Shown one piece after another: positions 36,805 to 45,304 of a DNA stretch of 52,973 bases (position 1 is its first letter; each line of letters opens with the position of its first letter). The notes beneath the pieces are model-generated. The model made no database searches and was not told where the DNA came from. It saw only the letters and a program-made list of their open reading frames with translations. The position numbers and the translations under genes were made by a program. The stretch spans positions 1 through 52,973 of the forward strand of contig LVAA01000009.1 of the NCBI GenBank assembly GCA_001603955.1, written 5' to 3'. Origin of the DNA: Syntrophobacterales bacterium Delta_02 (GTDB taxonomy: Bacteria > Desulfobacterota > Syntrophorhabdia > Syntrophorhabdales > Syntrophorhabdaceae).

Positions 36805-37998
36805 TTATTCCCAGACACCCTCCAGGGAATCATGGGACCGGGGATGGAGCGTCCTCTGTCCCACCATCTTTGCGAGGAAATCGAAGCCGAAGGTGAAGAA
36901 GGGCAAGGGATCCCTGAGACAGAGATCGTCGAAGGCGGTCTTCCCGTTGAAGAGCCGGATGTACTCGATGAGGAATCTCATCTTGTTGCGGGCGCGCCTT
37001 AAGGCCTCGGGGAGGGTCCGGAGATCCCCCCACACCCATCGCGTGACGACACCCTTCCTGAAGTCTTCGACCGCGCGGATGTCACCGTCGCGGGCCAGCG
37101 TGTACAGCAGGTAAGGGAAATCCACACCGCTGGCGATGCCCTGCACCAGGGAACCCCAGAGACGCGGGTTGATATCGATGAGGTAGGGTATGCCTGTTGC
37201 CTCCTCGACGATGAAATCCGCCTGGCATATCCCGTGCCAGGCGAGACCCTCCAGCAGTCTCCTGAAATGGGCCACCGCGACGGGGCTGTCGACGCTTACC
37301 CTGAGCGTGGCCTGCCCGCCCGTGAAGGGCAGGTCCCTCAACTGCCTGTATACCACATGTGCCTTCAACTCCCCGTGGTTGAAGAGCATGGCCACGCAGT
37401 GCACCGCCCCGGCGATCTTTTCCTGGACGAAGAACCTGTCCCAGGACAGTCCGAGGTAGGTGTCGCCTGAGAGGAGGACCTCGAGCTCCCGTTCGCTCGC
37501 CGCCTCCTTGATACCCCAGGCACCCCCTCCCTGGAACGGCTTCACGAGCACGGGATAGGTCAGTGCCGCGGCCTTCGGCCCCGTCCTCCTCAGCTCGGCC
37601 GCCGTGAATGTCCGCGGCACGGGGACGCCGAGCGAGCCGGCCACCACCATCCACCTGTCCTTGTTGTGTGCCGTGAGGACCTGATCATAATTGGGGATGG
37701 CCATGCGGACATGCCGTGAGACCTCATTCCTGTATTTTGACAAAAGGAATGTTTCCTCGAACACGGGTATGAGCACTCCGGCCCCGAGGCGCCGGGTGTT
37801 CTCCACGATGGACGCGATGAAGGCCTCCTGATCCCTGAACGGCGACGGGTAGATAAAGTGCCCCTTTGAAAAACGGGATACGAAGGACATGGACAGGGGC
37901 ACGAAGTCGGCGGTGTAGACAGGTATCCCTTTCTCGCCAAGGCTCCTGACGACGGTGTAGGCTATCCTGTTCTTCGCGTTCGTTACAATGACACTCAT
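36805..37998 (-). CDS. ATP-grasp enzyme, CPSase-like
   Basis: 397 residues from ATG 37998. Pre-ATP-grasp Rossmann-like start 'MSVIVTNAKNRIAYTVVRSL', ATP-grasp lid and binding strand 'YPVLVKPFQGGGAWGI', and metal site 'GIPYLIDINPRLWGSLV' (Asp where Glu is more usual before INPR). This superfamily joins a carboxylate, activated as acyl phosphate, to an amine or thiol. The product is unknown. It lies 7 bp after another ATP-grasp gene and next to glycosyl- and acyltransferases. It is clearly more distant from the 38006 and 41166 enzymes than those are from each other. Confidence 0.88.
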   Translation of the reverse strand: MSVIVTNAKNRIAYTVVRSLGEKGIPVYTADFVPLSMSFVSRFSKGHFIYPSPFRDQEAFIASIVENTRRLGAGVLIPVFEETFLLSKYRNEVSRHVRMAIPNYDQVLTAHNKDRWMVVAGSLGVPVPRTFTAAELRRTGPKAAALTYPVLVKPFQGGGAWGIKEAASERELEVLLSGDTYLGLSWDRFFVQEKIAGAVHCVAMLFNHGELKAHVVYRQLRDLPFTGGQATLRVSVDSPVAVAHFRRLLEGLAWHGICQADFIVEEATGIPYLIDINPRLWGSLVQGIASGVDFPYLLYTLARDGDIRAVEDFRKGVVTRWVWGDLRTLPEALRRARNKMRFLIEYIRLFNGKTAFDDLCLRDPLPFFTFGFDFLAKMVGQRTLHPRSHDSLEGVWE

Positions 37999-38005
37999 GG
38001 CGTGC

Positions 38006-39229
38006 TCACTTGCAGATGCGGATCCTTCTCCTGAGCATGTTGCCCGCGTGCTCCCTCCACTCTTCGAGGAAGGGCCTGGGGTCCCTGGGATCGAAGATCG
38101 CAAAGGACGTCCTGCCCAGGTACGGGCGGAGATACTCCCAGGGAGAGAATCTCTCCACCGCGTGGTTGAACACCGCGTGGAGGACGTCCTTGTAAAAATG
38201 TATCCAGTAAACGTTCTCTCTGAAGGAGTGGACCCGTATCTTTTCATGCCGGACAAGGTCCGCGTACTGGATATAGGGAAAGTTGATACCGCAGGCGACA
38301 CACAGACCCGTGTAGAATATGAACCTGGGGTTGATCTCGATGAGCTTGTACTCTCCGTCCCGGGGGTCGTACTTCCACTCGATCTCTGAAAAACCGTGGT
38401 AACCGAGCCCCTTAAGGAGCCCGTAGCTCCGTTCATCGACGTCCCTGATCCTCTCGCTCTTCGTGACCCTTCCCTGACCGTACTTCGGCGGGTCCTGCCT
38501 TATCTTCCTCGATGTCATGGAAGCCAGCATCTCTCCCGACCGGTCGATGTATGAAGCGAACTGGACCATCTGCTTGCTGTCCGGACCGGGGATGATCTCG
38601 CATATCATCAGGCTGAACCTGTCATGGGTAAAGTCACCGGTGAGATCCCTGTACACCCTCGCCAGTTGCTCAAAACCGCCGATCTCGAACATCTTGAAAC
38701 CGAACTCCCGTATGAACGGATGCGCCAGGCCCGGTTTCAGAAGACAGGGAAACGTTATCCTCTCCCTGAGCCTGTACAGTTCCTCGATCGACCGCGCACG
38801 GAAGGTCCTTGGGGCGGCGATCCCCCACCCTCTCGCGTTCTCGTAAAGAACGCTCTTGTCCAGGATGCCTTTAATGACGTCGAGGCCGGGCGTCGGGATT
38901 ATGTAGTATCGCGACAGGATATCCCTGTACCTCGCCAGGAACTCGACCCCGTAATCCTTCGTAGGTATGATCAGCGTGCCCGACCACTCCCGTCCTTTCT
39001 CCTGAAGATGGGTAAGGAGGCTCTCCGGCTGCTCGATGAAGTGCGGGACCTCGATGCGATCGGCAACGTATCTCGAGTATCTCCCGATCTCTTCGCTCTC
39101 CTGGTCATAGATGACGATGGACCGGATGCCCCGCTTCCCGAGGGCCTTCATCACCTGGTATCCGAGCCCCGTGGCGTTGAGCACGATGACCTTTTCATCG
39201 GATGATGGGCTGTGTTTCGCGGGACGCAA
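38006..39229 (-). CDS. ATP-grasp carboxylate-amine ligase-like protein (paralogue of 41166-42389)
   Basis: 407 residues with a TTG start at 39229, 3 bp after the AsnB-type stop and with GGGGTGA just upstream; no better ATG precedes the conserved 'KVIVLNATGLGYQV' strand. ATP-grasp features are 'FPCLLKPGLAHPFIREFGFK', 'MICEIIPGPDSKQMVQ' and the metal site 'YKLIEINPRFIFYTG'. It shares long blocks with the 41166-42389 protein ('EIEWKYDPRDG', 'CVACGINFPYIQYADLV', 'FRENVYWIH'). Likely reaction: amide or peptide-type bond formation on a carboxylate. Substrates are unknown. Confidence 0.88.
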   Translation of the reverse strand: MRPAKHSPSSDEKVIVLNATGLGYQVMKALGKRGIRSIVIYDQESEEIGRYSRYVADRIEVPHFIEQPESLLTHLQEKGREWSGTLIIPTKDYGVEFLARYRDILSRYYIIPTPGLDVIKGILDKSVLYENARGWGIAAPRTFRARSIEELYRLRERITFPCLLKPGLAHPFIREFGFKMFEIGGFEQLARVYRDLTGDFTHDRFSLMICEIIPGPDSKQMVQFASYIDRSGEMLASMTSRKIRQDPPKYGQGRVTKSERIRDVDERSYGLLKGLGYHGFSEIEWKYDPRDGEYKLIEINPRFIFYTGLCVACGINFPYIQYADLVRHEKIRVHSFRENVYWIHFYKDVLHAVFNHAVERFSPWEYLRPYLGRTSFAIFDPRDPRPFLEEWREHAGNMLRRRIRICK

Positions 39230-39232
39230 TCG

Positions 39233-41128
39233 TCACCCCATGAACAGATGTGACCAGGTCTGGAGTGCCAGAACACCCATGAGCAGTGTGGCCCGGTCCG
39301 GCAGGCCGGCCTGGTGCTCCCTTCTCAGCCTTTCAACCTCTTTCGCGTCGAAGAGCCCGGCCTTTCTTATGTCAGCCTCCGAGAGCGCCGTCTCCGCCCA
39401 TTCCGGCAGACGGTCTTTCGCCAGCCAGGTCTCGTAGGGCGCCGCCAGGCCTTTCTTCCTGCGGAGCCTAGCCCCCTCGGGCACGATGCCTTTTACCGCG
39501 TTCCTGAGGAGGTATTTCTCGACAAGATTGAAATAGGTTCCGTCGATCTTCAACCGGAAAGGGACTCCGGCGCAAAACTCCCACAGTCTATGATCGAGAA
39601 AGGGTACGCGCGCCTCAACGGAATGGGCCATGCTCATCCGGTCCAGCGAGTGGTTGATGTCATCGACCATGCGCGTCCGTGACTGCAGCCAGAGTATCTG
39701 GTCATGCACGGGCCGCCCCGCCACGGCGGACAGGTGGTCCTTCCAGGAATCGAGCAGTGATCCGCCATTGTCTTTCGCCGCCTGGGAGACCTCACGGCTC
39801 AACAGGCGTTCCCTGATCTTCGGGTCGCCGATGGTGAGCCACGCGCGGTACTGGTCCCGTGCGTCACCGCGGCCCTCCCTCAAGACCCTGTACATCCCCA
39901 TGGCACCGGCGCCGCGGGACCGCAGGAGAAGCCCCTCGGCCATGACGGCGCGCAGAAAGAAGGGCAGCCCCAGAAGGGGCCTCGACCAGATCTCGCCCCG
40001 GTGCCAGTGGTAACCTGCCAGCAGTTCGTCGGATCCCTCACCGGTGAGCACGACTTTAAGGCCGCTTTGTTTCACCGCCCTGTGCATGTTGTATTCCGTG
40101 ACGAACACCGGTTCCGCCAGGGGTTCCTCAAGGTAGTAGAGGGCCTCGGGGTAATCGTCCATGCTGTCCTTCCCGAAAGAAACGGGAACATGGTCCGTTC
40201 CGAGAACACCGGCCGTCTCTCGGGCGGCATCGGCCTCGTTGAGGCGGGAGCTGTCGAAGCTGATGGATATGGTCTTCAAAGGCATCGAAAGGGAACCCTG
40301 CGCGAACGCGGCTATCGTGGCCGAGTCTATCCCGCCCGACAAAAGCGCCCCGAGAGGCACCTCGCTCATAAGGTGCATCCTGATGGACTCCGCCAGAAGG
40401 TCCCGGAACTCCTCCGTCAGTTCCTGAATGGTGCTCCTGTTGCCCTCCCCGTAGGAAAGCTCCCAGTACTTCCTGACCCTGACCGTCCCGTTCCTGACGA
40501 CAAGGAAGTGCGCCGGGGGAAGCTTGCTGATCCCCTCGCATATCGTGTACGGGTTCGGCACGAACCCGACGGTGAGAAAGACATCGACCGCCGCCATGTC
40601 GATCCGGCAGGGCATCCCCGACTGTTGCAGTATGCCGCGTATCTCGCTGGAAAAATAGAAGCGACTCCCATCTTCCGAGTAGTACAGGGGCTTGATCCCC
40701 ATGCGGTCCCTGCACAGGAAGAGCACGCGCTCGGAGCTGTCCCAGACCGCGAACGCGAACATCCCCCGCAATCTCGACAGGCAGCCTTCCATGCCCCACT
40801 GCTCGTACGCGTGGATGATCGTCTCCGTGTCCGACCTCGTTTTGAACCTGTGCCCGAGCCCCATGAGTTCCCCTCTCAACTCCAGGTGGTTGTAGATCTC
40901 ACCGTTGAAGACGATGGATATTCCGCCGTCCTCGTTGGACAGCGGTTGATGGCCCCGCGCGACGTCTATGATGCTCAGACGGCGCATGGCCAATCCGGCA
41001 TGGCCGTCGGTGAACGCCCCCGAATCGTCGGGTCCGCGATGCGCGAGTGCGTCGTTGGCCCTGATCAGCCGGGCGGGGTCCGGCGGCTTCCCGCCGTTAA
41101 GGTTCAGAACGCCGGTGATACCACACAT
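39233..41128 (-). CDS. Glutamine-hydrolysing asparagine synthetase-type amidotransferase (AsnB-like)
   Basis: 631 residues. The N-terminal class II glutaminase begins with Cys2 ('MCGITGVLNLNGG'), with 'HRGPDDSG', 'RRLSIIDVARGHQPL' and 'VFNGEIYNHLELR'. The C-terminal synthetase domain has the PP-loop 'GALLSGGIDSATIAAFA' and 'VVLTGEGSDELLAGYHWH'. Enzymes of this type in surface-glycan loci often amidate sugar acids or act in exosortase-linked clusters rather than make asparagine. The context between two paralogous ATP-grasp genes supports a specialised role. No exosortase or PEP-CTERM protein is seen in the window. Confidence 0.95.
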   Translation of the reverse strand: MCGITGVLNLNGGKPPDPARLIRANDALAHRGPDDSGAFTDGHAGLAMRRLSIIDVARGHQPLSNEDGGISIVFNGEIYNHLELRGELMGLGHRFKTRSDTETIIHAYEQWGMEGCLSRLRGMFAFAVWDSSERVLFLCRDRMGIKPLYYSEDGSRFYFSSEIRGILQQSGMPCRIDMAAVDVFLTVGFVPNPYTICEGISKLPPAHFLVVRNGTVRVRKYWELSYGEGNRSTIQELTEEFRDLLAESIRMHLMSEVPLGALLSGGIDSATIAAFAQGSLSMPLKTISISFDSSRLNEADAARETAGVLGTDHVPVSFGKDSMDDYPEALYYLEEPLAEPVFVTEYNMHRAVKQSGLKVVLTGEGSDELLAGYHWHRGEIWSRPLLGLPFFLRAVMAEGLLLRSRGAGAMGMYRVLREGRGDARDQYRAWLTIGDPKIRERLLSREVSQAAKDNGGSLLDSWKDHLSAVAGRPVHDQILWLQSRTRMVDDINHSLDRMSMAHSVEARVPFLDHRLWEFCAGVPFRLKIDGTYFNLVEKYLLRNAVKGIVPEGARLRRKKGLAAPYETWLAKDRLPEWAETALSEADIRKAGLFDAKEVERLRREHQAGLPDRATLLMGVLALQTWSHLFMG

Positions 41129-41165
41129 GCTTCCTCCTTGCCGGGGATGGCCCCGTGAAGGTCCC

Positions 41166-42389
41166 TCATGGCGAGACCCCGTCCGCCCCGAGCGGTGAGG
41201 TCCTCGAACTTCTCCACCTTCTGATCACGTTGCCCGCGTGCTGCTTCCACTGTTCAAAGAAGGGCCTGCAGTCCTTCGGATCGAATATGGCGAAGCACTT
41301 CTTCCCCAGGTAGGGCCTCACGTAGTCCCTCAGGGAAAGGTCCTCCAGGCGGTGGTTCAGCACGGTGTGCAGGGCATCGGCGTACTCGTGGATCCAGTAG
41401 ACGTTCTCCCTGAAGGAGTCGATCCTGATCTTCCTGCCGAGAACGAGGTCCGCGTACTGGATGTAGGGAAAATTGATACCGCAGGCGACGCACAGTCCCG
41501 TGTAGAATATGAACCTGGGGTTGATCTCTATGAGCTTGTACGTCCCGTCACGGGGATCGTATTTCCACTCGATCTCGGAGAACCCGTGGTAGCGGAGCTC
41601 CGTCAAAAGCCTGCGGCTGATCCCGTCCACGTCGTCGACCCTCTCGCTTCTCGCCACCCTCCCCTGTCCGTACCGTGGCGGGTCCTGCCTGAGCTTTCTC
41701 GATGTCATGGAGGCAAGCACCTCTCCCGACCGGTCCATGTAGGAAACGTACTGGACCATCTGCCTGCTGTCCGGGCCGGGGATGATATCGCATATCATCA
41801 ATTCGAACCTGTCGTTCGTGAAGCCATCGGTGAGTTCATTGTAGTGTCTCACCAGGTCGGCGAAGCTGTGGACCTCGAACATCTTGAGGCCGAAGTTCCT
41901 TATGAACAGATGCGCGAGGCCGGGTTTCACCAGGCAGGGAAACGTGAGGACCCCTTCCAGGTCGCGAAGTTCCTCCATCGACCGAGGGGAATGAATGGCG
42001 GGCACCGAGACACCGACACCTCGGGCGACGGCATAGAGAGACTTCTTGTCCACGATCGTGTTCACGACATCGAGGTCCGGGGTGGGGATGACATAGTGGG
42101 CCGACAACAGGAGCCTGTTGGCGGCAAGGAACTTCACCCCGTAGTCGTCGGTGGGGATTATGAGCGTCCCCTCCCATTCACCCTTCCTGCTCAGCAGGAA
42201 GTCGATCAGGACATCCTGCCTGTCGAAGTAGCCGTGTATCTCGTGGGTCTCGACGACATGCTTCGAGAACTGGGCGATCTCATCGGGTTCGTGTCCATAG
42301 ATCACAATGCTGCCGATACCCTCCGCGGCAAAGGCCTTCACGACCTGGTATCCCAGTTCCCGTGCCGTCAGAACGATCACTTTTTCCAT
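41166..42389 (-). CDS. ATP-grasp carboxylate-amine ligase-like protein (paralogue of 38006-39229)
   Basis: 407 residues. It starts 'MEKVIVLTARELGYQVVKAF', then 'LIIPTDDYGVKFLA', ATP-grasp 'FPCLVKPGLAHLFIRNFG', 'MICDIIPGPDSRQMVQY' and metal site 'YKLIEINPRFIFYTG'. It is closely related throughout to the 38006 protein, so the pair arose by duplication; the asnB-like gene lies between them. Divergence is greatest in the N-terminal 90 residues and around 140-165, which may alter substrate choice. It overlaps the CapA-like gene end by 13 bp. Confidence 0.88.
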   Translation of the reverse strand: MEKVIVLTARELGYQVVKAFAAEGIGSIVIYGHEPDEIAQFSKHVVETHEIHGYFDRQDVLIDFLLSRKGEWEGTLIIPTDDYGVKFLAANRLLLSAHYVIPTPDLDVVNTIVDKKSLYAVARGVGVSVPAIHSPRSMEELRDLEGVLTFPCLVKPGLAHLFIRNFGLKMFEVHSFADLVRHYNELTDGFTNDRFELMICDIIPGPDSRQMVQYVSYMDRSGEVLASMTSRKLRQDPPRYGQGRVARSERVDDVDGISRRLLTELRYHGFSEIEWKYDPRDGTYKLIEINPRFIFYTGLCVACGINFPYIQYADLVLGRKIRIDSFRENVYWIHEYADALHTVLNHRLEDLSLRDYVRPYLGKKCFAIFDPKDCRPFFEQWKQHAGNVIRRWRSSRTSPLGADGVSP

Positions 42390-43462
42390 AGCCTTCCCAT
42401 CCTCCCTTGCTTTACAAACCCCACGGCCTTCCCCACTCTGAGCTTCTTGAAGAAAACAGGCCAGTACAGTGGGTGCGTCAGGATGAGCGGCAGGGTGTAA
42501 CGGGTGAGGATCATCCTCCTGCCCGCCTCGTTGAGCTCGTATGCCGATCCCCTCACCTGGCCGTTCATCCGCTCCAGCATATCGTCAAAGAAAGGTACGA
42601 GCGGATCGGGGAGCGCTGCGGGCAGCGTCTCCTCACGGTACACGGGACTCACCCCGGTAACCCTGTAACCCGTCCTGTCGAAGACCACCGTGACGTACAT
42701 GCCGATCTTGCATTCGGGACGCTGGAAGAGAACATTCTCCCTGCAGTCCTCGTAACGTATGCTGTAGGGCAGGCTCCCGTACTCCTCCCGGGGCGTGAAG
42801 ATGAAGTTCCCCAGGGAGTAGAATATGTGTTTCCCCCTGTAGACCTCGCAGCCCTGGGTCACGTGGGGGTGATGACCGATGACGAGGTCGACGCCCCCGT
42901 CGATCAACCTCCTTGCCGCCTCCTGCTGGTCCCTGTTGATGAAGATGTTGTGGTCGTCGCCCCAGTGGAGGAACATGATGAGGAAATCGCAATCCTTTTT
43001 CAGGAAGCCTATGTCAAGGTCGCCGATGTCCCTGGACAGGTGGCCGCAGAATTGCCTCTCGACCCAGTTGACCGCCGCCATCCCCAGGGTGATCCCTTTC
43101 ACGCTGACACGCCGATACTGGGACAGCGTTCCGTAGTCGATGCCGAAGGAGCGGATCCCCGCATTGTCGAGAAGACCCAGCGTTTCATCGAGACCCTCCT
43201 CAAAAAGGTCGAAGATGTGGTTGTTGTTGAGACTCACATGAGTGAAACCAAAGCTCCTAAGTATCGGCAGGTTCGCCGCGTCCGCCCACAGGGGGATCTT
43301 CCTCGTGTCCATGGCCGCGGGCGGCTCGGAAACGACCGGGCATTCCAGGTTGCCGACAACGAGGTCCGCCTCTCTGAACCGTCCGAGGAGTTTCGGGTCG
43401 GGAGAGGCGGTCACCACCTTCGCCCCGGGCATCACGTCACCCGTGAAGATGCAGTCTATCAT
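42377..43462 (-). CDS. CapA-family metallophosphatase-like protein (poly-gamma-glutamate/capsule type)
   Basis: 361 residues with the CapA (PGA_cap) motif series: 'IFTGDVMPG', 'VVGNLECPV', 'HVSLNNNHIFD', 'LIMFLHWGDDHN', 'VIGHHPHVTQG' and 'HIFYSLGNFIF'. No signal peptide or membrane helix is evident at the N-terminus, unlike Bacillus CapA, so it may act in the cytoplasm. CapA proteins are needed for capsule or poly-gamma-glutamate production, but many homologues serve other glycan or peptide pathways. It lies 3 bp after the GNAT gene. A poly-gamma-glutamate synthase (CapB/CapC) is not present here. Confidence 0.9.
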   Translation of the reverse strand: MIDCIFTGDVMPGAKVVTASPDPKLLGRFREADLVVGNLECPVVSEPPAAMDTRKIPLWADAANLPILRSFGFTHVSLNNNHIFDLFEEGLDETLGLLDNAGIRSFGIDYGTLSQYRRVSVKGITLGMAAVNWVERQFCGHLSRDIGDLDIGFLKKDCDFLIMFLHWGDDHNIFINRDQQEAARRLIDGGVDLVIGHHPHVTQGCEVYRGKHIFYSLGNFIFTPREEYGSLPYSIRYEDCRENVLFQRPECKIGMYVTVVFDRTGYRVTGVSPVYREETLPAALPDPLVPFFDDMLERMNGQVRGSAYELNEAGRRMILTRYTLPLILTHPLYWPVFFKKLRVGKAVGFVKQGRMGRLWKK

Positions 43463-43465
43463 CGC

Positions 43466-44176
43466 TCACACCATCCTTCCACGCGTGGCGGCCACTACGA
43501 TGGAGAGGGCCGCCGCAGCTTTCCTGAACAGCTTTCTGTAGAATGCAAAGGGACCGCTGTGGTTTGAGATGCTGAACTTTCCGCAGGTGTTGATCGAAAA
43601 CCTGAAGGTGGCAAGATATCCGGCGCTGACACTCCCCACGCGCAGGAACTTCGCCTTGTCCAAGGTTCTGCGCATATTTTCATTCCAGCTCATCGTAAGC
43701 AGCAGGAACCTTCCGAACCCCTCGCGCAGAAACACCCTGCTCGCCGCCGCCAGGATCGACGGGGCGATGTTCCTCCCCCTGTACTCCTGGCCAACGTAGA
43801 CATTGTAGACATATACATCACCGTCTATCAGCCGCGGTGTGGCGTCGATCTCCGCGACGTATGTCTCAAGGGCGCTGAACCACATGTACCCCGCCATCCG
43901 CCCCGCATCCTCGCAGACAAAACAACGCTCTCCCCTTATCAGGCGTCCGTCGACATCTTCGATGCCGAACACCGGCTGAAAAAAGCTCTCCTGCATTCTC
44001 TGCACGGCGAGAAGACTTTCGAAAGCGGGGCGGTCCTGCGGCAAAAGCTCCCTGCACGGGAGGCCTCGGGCGGACCGGACGTGCAGAGATGCCATGTCCC
44101 GTATCGATCTCTCGTAGAGGATTATTGTCGTCAGTGAGAACAAATACCGCCCGATCTTTGGCAGGAAACCGATCAC
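43466..44176 (-). CDS. GNAT-family N-acetyltransferase
   Basis: 236 residues from GTG 44176. The acetyl-CoA site is 'VYVGQEYRGRNIAPSILAAA' (motif A, R/Q-x-x-G-like), preceded by 'VYNVYV' and followed by 'MSWNENMRRTLDKAKFLRVG', the typical GNAT neighbour-residue helix. A short N-terminal extension ('LPKIGRYLFSLTTIILYERS') may be amphipathic or simply precede the true domain. The acceptor is unknown; an amino sugar or amino acid is plausible given the surrounding ligases. Confidence 0.85.
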   Translation of the reverse strand: MIGFLPKIGRYLFSLTTIILYERSIRDMASLHVRSARGLPCRELLPQDRPAFESLLAVQRMQESFFQPVFGIEDVDGRLIRGERCFVCEDAGRMAGYMWFSALETYVAEIDATPRLIDGDVYVYNVYVGQEYRGRNIAPSILAAASRVFLREGFGRFLLLTMSWNENMRRTLDKAKFLRVGSVSAGYLATFRFSINTCGKFSISNHSGPFAFYRKLFRKAAAALSIVVAATRGRMV

Positions 44177-44197
44177 GTGTCTGTTCCGGCCCCCCGT

Positions 44198-45304
44198 CTA
44201 TTCATGGAACGTGAGACCGTACTGTGCGAAAAGAGACCTGTTCCTCGGTGTCAGAAGTCCTCCGTTCGTGGCCTGGATACCTGTTGTCCCCCACTCTATG
44301 TTCCCTTCGATCATCACCGGGCCGGTGGGACGGACCGCGAGGTCCCACCCGATGGCCTTGAGTTCGGCGAAGACCTTCTGGGCCTTTGCCGCCATCTCCT
44401 TCACCTCCGTCCAGTGGGGAACCCGGAGGTCCTCGAAAACAGTGCCGGTGAGGGGATGCGCCTTCAACTGCGTCTCGTGCGGGCTCTTCTTAAAACCAAA
44501 CCTTTTCAGCCGGCCGGTTTCAATATCCACCCCGACCACGATCCCTCCCAGTGAAAAATTGTCAACTGCCGTTCTGTTCGAACTCGTCCGCAGCATCGCG
44601 GCGAGGAACTCCACTTCATTGTCGCGCGTGAGAAACGTAATGACCCGTATCGTGTTCAGGCAGCAAGGATTGATCCTCTCCATCTCCGGGTGCTGTCCGA
44701 TCACCTCCTGGACAATATAGTCGCCTGCAGGCGTACTTGCCTTGCCACGGGAAGGTGCCTTCCGCGGCACTGCAGGTTTCAGGTCGATCCCCCGGCCGTT
44801 GCGGCAGGCGAAGCAGATCCCCCTTCCCTGCACACCGTGCCGGGGTTTGAGTATCGCTGTATCGAGATCCTTTTCGTGCATGATCTTCGCGAGGCGAGGA
44901 TCGTCGCCCTCGGGTAACCCACCGGTGAACATGCCATGGAGCTCGGGAACGGGTATCCCATGATACCGGCAGAAGCAGTGGAAAAGATACTTGTCGTTCA
45001 CGAGAGAGCTGTAGCTGTCGTTCCACAGGGTTTTGTAGAACCTGTGCTTCAAAAGGGGTGCGACGGTCTCATCCATGTATTCCCTGAAATCCTTGCGGTC
45101 CCTGAGCTGGAGCTGAAAGAGATAATAATTCACGGGAAGGACCTTGAGTACGAAGAAGAGGTAAAGATGGTCGAGGGCGATGGCAGTCCGGGATTTCCCC
45201 GGGGGGGCGCTGCCGCGATGGGGCTGCGCGATCCCCCGGAGGAGTTTCGGGAACTGTGCAAAATGGGATGAATAGTGATGGATGGACCTCAGTATGTCTA
45301 TCAT
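44198..45304 (-). CDS. Sugar-transfer-associated ATP-grasp protein
   Basis: 368 residues whose ATG overlaps the giant protein stop as ATGA, so translation is probably coupled. It matches the ATP-grasp family often found in polysaccharide loci: 'LDTAILKPRHGVQGRGICF' (nucleotide-binding strand), 'YIVQEVIGQHPEM', 'CLNTIRVITFLTRDNEVEFL' and the metal site 'GPVMIEGNIEWGTTG'. An N-terminal helical region (40-100) is typical too. It probably ligates a carboxylate-bearing group during glycan assembly; the substrates are unknown. Confidence 0.9.
   Translation of the reverse strand: MIDILRSIHHYSSHFAQFPKLLRGIAQPHRGSAPPGKSRTAIALDHLYLFFVLKVLPVNYYLFQLQLRDRKDFREYMDETVAPLLKHRFYKTLWNDSYSSLVNDKYLFHCFCRYHGIPVPELHGMFTGGLPEGDDPRLAKIMHEKDLDTAILKPRHGVQGRGICFACRNGRGIDLKPAVPRKAPSRGKASTPAGDYIVQEVIGQHPEMERINPCCLNTIRVITFLTRDNEVEFLAAMLRTSSNRTAVDNFSLGGIVVGVDIETGRLKRFGFKKSPHETQLKAHPLTGTVFEDLRVPHWTEVKEMAAKAQKVFAELKAIGWDLAVRPTGPVMIEGNIEWGTTGIQATNGGLLTPRNRSLFAQYGLTFHE

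Noticed and set aside
36805..45304. Graspetide (ATP-grasp-modified ribosomal peptide) cluster
   Set aside because: No small precursor gene with repeated Thr/Glu-type cores was found, and the ATP-grasp enzymes are of CPSase-like and sugar-transfer types amid glycan genes.
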